Shown piece by piece: positions 6,929 through 10,992 of a DNA stretch of 10,992 nt. Every line of letters begins with the position of its first letter. Positions within the stretch are counted from its first letter, which is position 1. Source of the DNA: Christensenella sp. UBA767 (GTDB lineage: Bacteria > Bacillota > Clostridia > Christensenellales > CAG-917); assembly GCA_002297185.1 (NCBI GenBank), contig DBJV01000004.1, positions 20,355-31,346 on the forward strand, written 5' to 3'. The notes under the pieces were generated by a model. It did no database searches. It worked only from the letters and a program-made list of their open reading frames with translations, and was not told the origin of the DNA. The position numbers were made by a program, and so were the translations under genes.

Positions 6929-7325
6929 TGGTTATATTCCTCTAAAATTGGTTTGCGATGTTTTTGCGTTCTTCGGGCTAATAGTTACACTAAAATGCAA
7001 CTTTCCCCTTTCCTCAAGGTGTTTTCCCTATCGCCGTTCCCCCTCTGCGCCTTGCTTGAGGGAACCCACGACGACCGCGTAGCGGGGGACAACTCGACGC
7101 GATTGACTTCGTAACAATCGCTATTCCGTCGCTACGCTCCTTACGGCACGCGCATAGATAGGGACATTTCCCTTATTATGCCACTGCGCTTTGTGCGCCA
7201 GCTACGCAACAACACGGCGCAGTCGCTTGTACTTTTTCGTCAAGCTTGGCGCTCGATGCGGTCGGCGCCTTGCGCCTCCAGCTCCGAATAAGCACATACC
7301 GTTTATAAGTACGCCACGAATTGGC
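6929..7325. other. Gene-free interval upstream of the flavoprotein operon
   Basis: No frame here resembles a protein. The part nearest 6928 is AT-rich and would contain the operon promoter, but no convincing -35/-10 pair was found. The rest, about 7009-7276, is the palindrome-rich block listed separately. No riboswitch or tRNA was recognised. Confidence 0.6.
7009..7276. repeat. Palindrome-rich intergenic block, likely dispersed repeat
   Basis: Several inverted repeats are packed together. These are TTTCCTCAAG/CTTGAGGGAA (7009-7018/7055-7064, one mismatch), GTTCCCCCTC/GAGGGAAC (7036-7045/7058-7065, alternative pairing), CCGC/GCGG (7075-7078/7082-7085), GCGATTG/CAATCGC (7099-7105/7115-7121), CCGT/ACGG (7126-7129/7143-7146), AGGGA/TCCCT (7160-7164/7169-7173), ACTGCGC/GCGCAGT (7183-7189/7217-7223) and GGCGC/GCGCC (7264-7268/7272-7276). 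The block is more GC-rich than other gaps in the window. Repeats of this style are common between genes in gut clostridia; copy number here is unknown. Confidence 0.55.
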
Positions 7326-7862
7326 TTACTTGATGTTAAATTTCTTCTTGTATGCCTCCATATTATCCTTGATAATAAGTTCGGCAAATTCTCTGTTCTT
7401 CACTTGGAATACCGTCGTTTGCTTGCCTTCGAGTTGTTTATAAACTCTAAAGAAGTGCGACATTTCTTCCATAATGTGCGAGGGCAAATCCTCGATTTCC
7501 TTGTATATATTCCACGTAGGATCTTTGAAAGGTATTGCGATAATCTTGTAGTCCATCTCGCCGCCGTCTTGCATCATCATTACGCCGATGGGATAGCATC
7601 TCACCATAGCCATAGGAACGATAGGCTCCGAGCAAAGCACAAGCACGTCAAGCGGATCGTTGTCCTCGCTGTACGTACGCGGAATAAACCCGTAATTTGC
7701 AGGATAGTGCGTAGATGTGTAAAGCACTCTGTCCAAAATTAGTGCGCCCGACGCCTTGTCGAGTTCGTATTTATTTTTACTTCCCTTGGATATTTCTATA
7801 ACTGCCAAAAAATCGGTTGTCGTTATTCTACTTTCATCGATATCGTGCCAAATGCAACCCAT
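7326..7862 (-). CDS. ppa: Inorganic pyrophosphatase, family I
   Basis: This cytoplasmic enzyme hydrolyses pyrophosphate to two phosphates, pulling biosynthetic reactions forward. The 178 residues match the usual bacterial family I length. The metal-binding signature EDNDPLDVLVL is at 66-76, giving D67, D69 and D72. D99, D104 and K106 in QDGGEMDYKIIAIP complete the expected active-site set. Y57 and the early EISKGSKNKYELDK segment (23-36) also fit the family. The ATG at 7862 is preceded by GGAGAAG, and a strong promoter lies upstream. Family I rather than the Mn-dependent family II found in many Firmicutes is notable but not rare. It is monocistronic as far as can be seen. Confidence 0.95.
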   Translation of the reverse strand: MGCIWHDIDESRITTTDFLAVIEISKGSKNKYELDKASGALILDRVLYTSTHYPANYGFIPRTYSEDNDPLDVLVLCSEPIVPMAMVRCYPIGVMMMQDGGEMDYKIIAIPFKDPTWNIYKEIEDLPSHIMEEMSHFFRVYKQLEGKQTTVFQVKNREFAELIIKDNMEAYKKKFNIK

Positions 7863-7893
7863 ATTCTTCTCCGTTTCTATATTTAATACAAGT

Positions 7894-7922
7894 ATTATAG
7901 ATATCTAAAAACAAAAAGTCAA
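7894..7922 (-). promoter_or_regulatory. Sigma-A-type promoter of the pyrophosphatase gene
   Basis: On the minus strand TTGACT (7922-7917) is separated by exactly 17 bp from a perfect TATAAT (7899-7894). Transcription would start near 7887, giving a leader of about 25 nt that carries GGAGAAG before the ATG at 7862. Confidence 0.85.
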
Positions 7923-8012
7923 TAGTGTGCGGATATTTGTATAGCCGCCTCGGCATTTTTTGCCATATTCCGCGCCTGTTTCTCAACTTTCCAAAAACGA
8001 CCTTTCAAAATG

Positions 8013-8041
8013 TTTACTAACGCGCGCCGATATGATAAAAT
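8013..8041 (+). promoter_or_regulatory. Promoter of the ABC exporter operon
   Basis: TTTACT (8013-8018) and TAAAAT (8036-8041) are 17 bp apart, and a TG at 8033-8034 gives an extended -10. Transcription would begin near 8048, leaving about 27 nt before the ATG at 8075. This makes an upstream TTG start at 8048 unlikely. The promoter faces away from that of ppa, about 90 bp apart. Confidence 0.75.
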
Positions 8042-8074
8042 ATCTTTTTGAAAATACTATATAGTGGGATAAAA

Positions 8075-9814
8075 ATGACAAAATTACTCAAATATCTCAA
8101 AGGCTATTGGGCAAAGACGATAATAGGCCCCTTCTTCAAACTCGTAGAGGCCGTTTTCGAGCTTATCGTGCCTGTCATCGTAGCGTGGATAATCGACACC
8201 GCAATTCCTCGCGGACAAAACGGCGATTATTCGGGCTTGATTTACGGCGGCTTGATTATTCTTGCACTCGGCGTATTCGGTCTCGGTTTTGCTCTTACGG
8301 CGCAATTCTTTGCGTCCAGAGCCTCATTGGGTTTCGGCACCAACCTTCGTCGCGACCTGTATGCGCACATCAACACGTTCACTTATGCCGAACTTGACAA
8401 GTTCTCCACCACATCTCTCATTACGAGAATGACCAGCGACATCAACCAAACGCAACAAGCGGTGCTTATGTTCATCCGCCTCGTTTTGCGTGCGCCGTTT
8501 ATCGCAGTCGGCGCAATCGTCATGGCAATGATAATCGACCTCAAACTCTCGCTTATCTTCGTCGTCGCCTCTTTGGTAATCGCAGGTCTTTTGGCGCTCA
8601 TTCTCGCCTTGACAATGCCCAAATATAAGGGCGTTCAAGCCAAACTCGACGACGTAACGCGCCTCACCAAAGAGAATTTGTCGGGCGCAAGAGTTATCCG
8701 TGCGTTCGATGCCGAGGAAAGAGAGAAAGCCAACTTCGACAAAGCGTCCGAAAAGCTTTCGTCCGCCTCAATAAAGGTGGGTGCGCTCTCTGCACTTCTC
8801 AATCCTCTCACCTACGCCGTGCTTAACCTCGCAATCATCGCAATTCTCTATTTCGGCGGAAAAACCGTCTATTACGGCAATCTTTCGCAAGGCGAAATCA
8901 TTGCGCTCGTCAACTACATGACTCAAATTCTCAACGCGCTCATCGTCTTTGCAAACTTGCTCGTAACCTTTACAAAAGCCTCTGCGTCTGCGGCGAGAAT
9001 CAATGAAGTGTTTGCCGTAACGTCCTCCATGCAAGAGGGCGAAGGCGCGACTCCCGATATGAACGCTCCTGCAATCGAACTTAAAGACGTAACTTTCACT
9101 TACGCCTCCAGTCCCTCTCCCTCTCTTGAAAACGTCAACGTCACAATTGAAAGAGGTCAGAGCGTCGGTATTCTCGGCGGCACGGGCAGCGGCAAAACTA
9201 CGCTCGTCAGCCTTATGACAAGACTTTACGACGCAACCGAGGGCGAAGTAAAAGTGTTTGGCGAAAGCGTCAAAAACTACACCAACGCCCAACTCTATTC
9301 CCTCTTCGGCGTAGCTCCGCAAAAGGCAGTCCTTTTTGAAGGCACCGTGCGTGAAAACTTGCAATGGGGCAAAGCGGACGCCACGGACGAGGAAATCGAC
9401 AAGGCACTTCAAATCTCGCAATCGGCTGAATTCGTTTATGCCAAAAAAGACGGACTTGACGAGTATATCGCGCAAGGCGGCAAGAATTTGTCAGGCGGAC
9501 AAAGACAACGCCTCACGATTGCACGTGCGCTCGTATCTTCCCCTGAAATTTTGGTGCTTGACGACAGCTCGAGTGCGCTCGACTTCGCAACGGATGCAAG
9601 AATTCGCAAAGCGCTCGGCGAATTGCGTGATGAAAGAGGTCTCACCACCGTCACCGTATCGCAAAGAGCGACCAGCCTCAAATATTGCGACGTAATAATC
9701 GTGCTTGACGACGGCAAAGTCGTAGGACTCGGCACGCACGAGCAATTGATAAACGACTGCCCCGTCTATCGCGAAATTTGCCTATCTCAAAACAAGGAGG
9801 ACGAAATCAAATGA
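8075..9814 (+). CDS. ABC exporter half-transporter (permease-ATPase), degenerate-site subunit
   Basis: This 579-residue type IV ABC exporter subunit has an N-terminal six-helix transmembrane domain (about 15-300) and a C-terminal nucleotide-binding domain. Walker A GGTGSGKT is at 368-375, the signature LSGGQ at 472-476 and Walker B ILVLDD ends at D496. Two catalytic positions are altered: D497 replaces the usual glutamate and Q530 (VSQRATS) replaces the H-switch histidine. This pattern marks the non-canonical member of heterodimers such as TM287/288, LmrCD and BmrCD. It should pair with the next gene product to export drugs, lipids or peptides; the substrate cannot be told. The ATG at 8075 follows a weak GTGGGA site. 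No MarR-type regulator adjoins. Confidence 0.93.
   Translation: MTKLLKYLKGYWAKTIIGPFFKLVEAVFELIVPVIVAWIIDTAIPRGQNGDYSGLIYGGLIILALGVFGLGFALTAQFFASRASLGFGTNLRRDLYAHINTFTYAELDKFSTTSLITRMTSDINQTQQAVLMFIRLVLRAPFIAVGAIVMAMIIDLKLSLIFVVASLVIAGLLALILALTMPKYKGVQAKLDDVTRLTKENLSGARVIRAFDAEEREKANFDKASEKLSSASIKVGALSALLNPLTYAVLNLAIIAILYFGGKTVYYGNLSQGEIIALVNYMTQILNALIVFANLLVTFTKASASAARINEVFAVTSSMQEGEGATPDMNAPAIELKDVTFTYASSPSPSLENVNVTIERGQSVGILGGTGSGKTTLVSLMTRLYDATEGEVKVFGESVKNYTNAQLYSLFGVAPQKAVLFEGTVRENLQWGKADATDEEIDKALQISQSAEFVYAKKDGLDEYIAQGGKNLSGGQRQRLTIARALVSSPEILVLDDSSSALDFATDARIRKALGELRDERGLTTVTVSQRATSLKYCDVIIVLDDGKVVGLGTHEQLINDCPVYREICLSQNKEDEIK
9794..9800 (+). promoter_or_regulatory. Ribosome binding site of the second exporter gene
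   Basis: AAGGAGG lies 10 nt before the ATG at 9811, within the last codons of the first exporter gene. Together with the ATGA overlap it supports coupled translation of the two halves. Confidence 0.8.
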
Positions 9815-10992
9815 AAAAAACCTCCGCAAAAACTCAAACAAGAAAAATGGAAACGGGCGCAATCAAGAAATTGCTCAAATTCGCGCGTCCCTATCTTCCC
9901 TATATCATCGGTGCGCTCATCTTCTCGGTGATTCAGATTGCCGCAACCTTGCTCGCGCCCGTCATTATCGGCAACACCGTTGACTATATCATCGGCAAAG
10001 ACAACGTCGATTTCGGTATTATCCTCAAAAACGCAGGCATACTCGGCGGACTTATCGCTGCGGCGTTCTTGTTCCAATACCTCAGCAATTTGTGCATCAA
10101 CTTTGCCTCATTCCGCACCATTCGCGACCTTCGCCGCAAAGCGTACGCCAAACTCAACGACGTTCCGCTCTCCTACATCGACAGCAACTCTCACGGCGAT
10201 TTGATGTCACGCGTGGGCAACGATATCGACCAAATTTCCGACGGTCTCATTCAAGGCTTTTCGCAACTATTCAGCGGCATCGTAACGATAGTCGGCACGC
10301 TTGCGTTTATGATTTGGTACAACTGGCTCATTGCGCTCATCGTCGTGCTGCTCACTCCTCTGTCTCTCTTCGTCGCCTACTTCATCGCACGCGGCTGCCA
10401 CAATATGTTCGCACTCCAAGCCAAAAAGCGCGGCGAAATGACGGGACTTGTCACCGAGATGCTTTCCAACCAACGCGTAGTCAAACTTTTCGGCTATGAA
10501 AAACGTGCGGAAGGCAGATTCGGCGTAATCAACGACGACTTAAAAATATGCGGTCAGAACGCCGCTTTCTACTCCTCTTTGGTCAACCCCTGCACGAGAT
10601 TCGTCAACAGCGTGGTATATGTCGCGGTATGCGTTTTGGGCGCGTATCTCGTCATAAACGGCAATGCGGTACTCGGCATGAGCGCATTCAGCGTAGGCGC
10701 GCTCTCCTGCGTGCTTTCATACGCCAACCAATACACCAAGCCTTTCAACGAAATAACGGGCGTCGTAACCGAACTTCAAACCGCAACCGCAGCGGCAAAC
10801 AGAGTTTTCGACCTTCTCGCCGCCCCCAATCAATCCTCGGACGCAGGCTTTGAAGATCTCACCGACGTCAAGGGCAACATCTCAATCGAGGACGTATATT
10901 TCTCTTACGTCAAAGAAGTTCCGCTCATCCAAGGCTTTTCACTCAACGTCAAGAGCGGTCAACGCATCGCAATCGTCGGACCTACGGGCTGC
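9811..10992 (+). CDS. ABC exporter half-transporter, second subunit (partial, cut by window end)
   Basis: The frame opens at ATG 9811, overlapping the first subunit's stop as ATGA, and continues without a stop for 394 codons to the window edge. The visible part is the transmembrane domain (about 30-325, with helices near 31-55, 75-95, 152-192 and 264-285) and the beginning of the nucleotide-binding domain. The intracellular-loop segment HGDLMSRVGNDIDQISDGL is at 128-146, the likely A-loop tyrosine is Y366, and Walker A begins at G390 (GPTGC). Family members have about 600 residues, so roughly a third is missing. It is expected to be the subunit with the canonical Glu and His, but those positions lie outside the window. 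The basic N-terminal extension (KKTSAKTQTRK) is typical. Confidence 0.92.
   Translation, partial: MKKTSAKTQTRKMETGAIKKLLKFARPYLPYIIGALIFSVIQIAATLLAPVIIGNTVDYIIGKDNVDFGIILKNAGILGGLIAAAFLFQYLSNLCINFASFRTIRDLRRKAYAKLNDVPLSYIDSNSHGDLMSRVGNDIDQISDGLIQGFSQLFSGIVTIVGTLAFMIWYNWLIALIVVLLTPLSLFVAYFIARGCHNMFALQAKKRGEMTGLVTEMLSNQRVVKLFGYEKRAEGRFGVINDDLKICGQNAAFYSSLVNPCTRFVNSVVYVAVCVLGAYLVINGNAVLGMSAFSVGALSCVLSYANQYTKPFNEITGVVTELQTATAAANRVFDLLAAPNQSSDAGFEDLTDVKGNISIEDVYFSYVKEVPLIQGFSLNVKSGQRIAIVGPTGC

Noticed and set aside
7191..7742. A 183-codon plus-strand frame across the palindromic block and ppa
   Set aside because: Most of it is antisense to ppa, and the remainder translates short inverted repeats.
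8048..8074. TTG start adding nine residues to the first exporter subunit
   Set aside because: It coincides with the predicted transcription start and has no ribosome site; the ATG at 8075 gives a typical N-terminus.
8768..9475. A 235-codon minus-strand frame opposite the exporter ATPase domain
   Set aside because: It is antisense to conserved ABC transporter coding sequence and shows no domain or ribosome site.

Overview
The window looks like chromosomal DNA of an anaerobic Bacillota (Firmicutes), most likely an uncultured clostridial gut-type lineage. This is inferred from AGGAGG-type ribosome binding sites, TTGACN-17-TATAAT promoters, a heterodimeric 'BmrCD/TM287-288'-type ABC exporter pair, the clostridial two-flavoprotein plus DUF1667 operon, and hairpin-rich intergenic repeats. 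No rRNA, tRNA, transposase or phage gene was seen, and a genus cannot be assigned from the sequence alone.

Layout: (1) 1-172 is an intergenic element made of a GTGATATT/hairpin array followed by an AT-rich palindromic tail. (2) Three minus-strand genes follow: a stand-alone LUD-domain protein (173-778); a membrane-anchored Pro/Glu-rich protein with a repeated YegP-like C-terminal domain (853-2085); and a short ComEC lacking the usual C-terminal metallo-beta-lactamase domain (2273-3826). (3) A tightly coupled minus-strand operon spans 6928 to 3919. In order of transcription it holds a GlpA-like flavoprotein with a BFD-type 2Fe-2S domain, a GlpB/HcnB-like FAD/NAD disulfide-fold oxidoreductase, and a small DUF1667 protein with four N-terminal cysteines. 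Gene junctions are TAATG and ATGA overlaps. (4) About 400 bp without a gene (6929-7325) contains a palindrome-rich, GC-richer block resembling a dispersed intergenic repeat. (5) A family I inorganic pyrophosphatase (7326-7862, minus) is transcribed divergently from an ABC exporter operon (8075 onward, plus). Both sides have recognisable sigma-A-type promoters. The second exporter half runs off the window inside its Walker A motif.

Functionally, the flavoprotein operon is best read as an anaerobic glycerol-3-phosphate-dehydrogenase-like or related electron-transfer complex, with DUF1667 in place of a classical GlpC. The two ABC half-transporters should form one heterodimer with one degenerate ATP site: the first subunit has Asp in place of the catalytic Glu and Gln in place of the H-switch His. 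The remaining genes are housekeeping or poorly characterised. No complete new defence or mobile system is evident. The least explained items are the covarying hairpin array at 19-109, the palindromic block at about 7009-7276, and the Pro/Glu-rich anchored protein.
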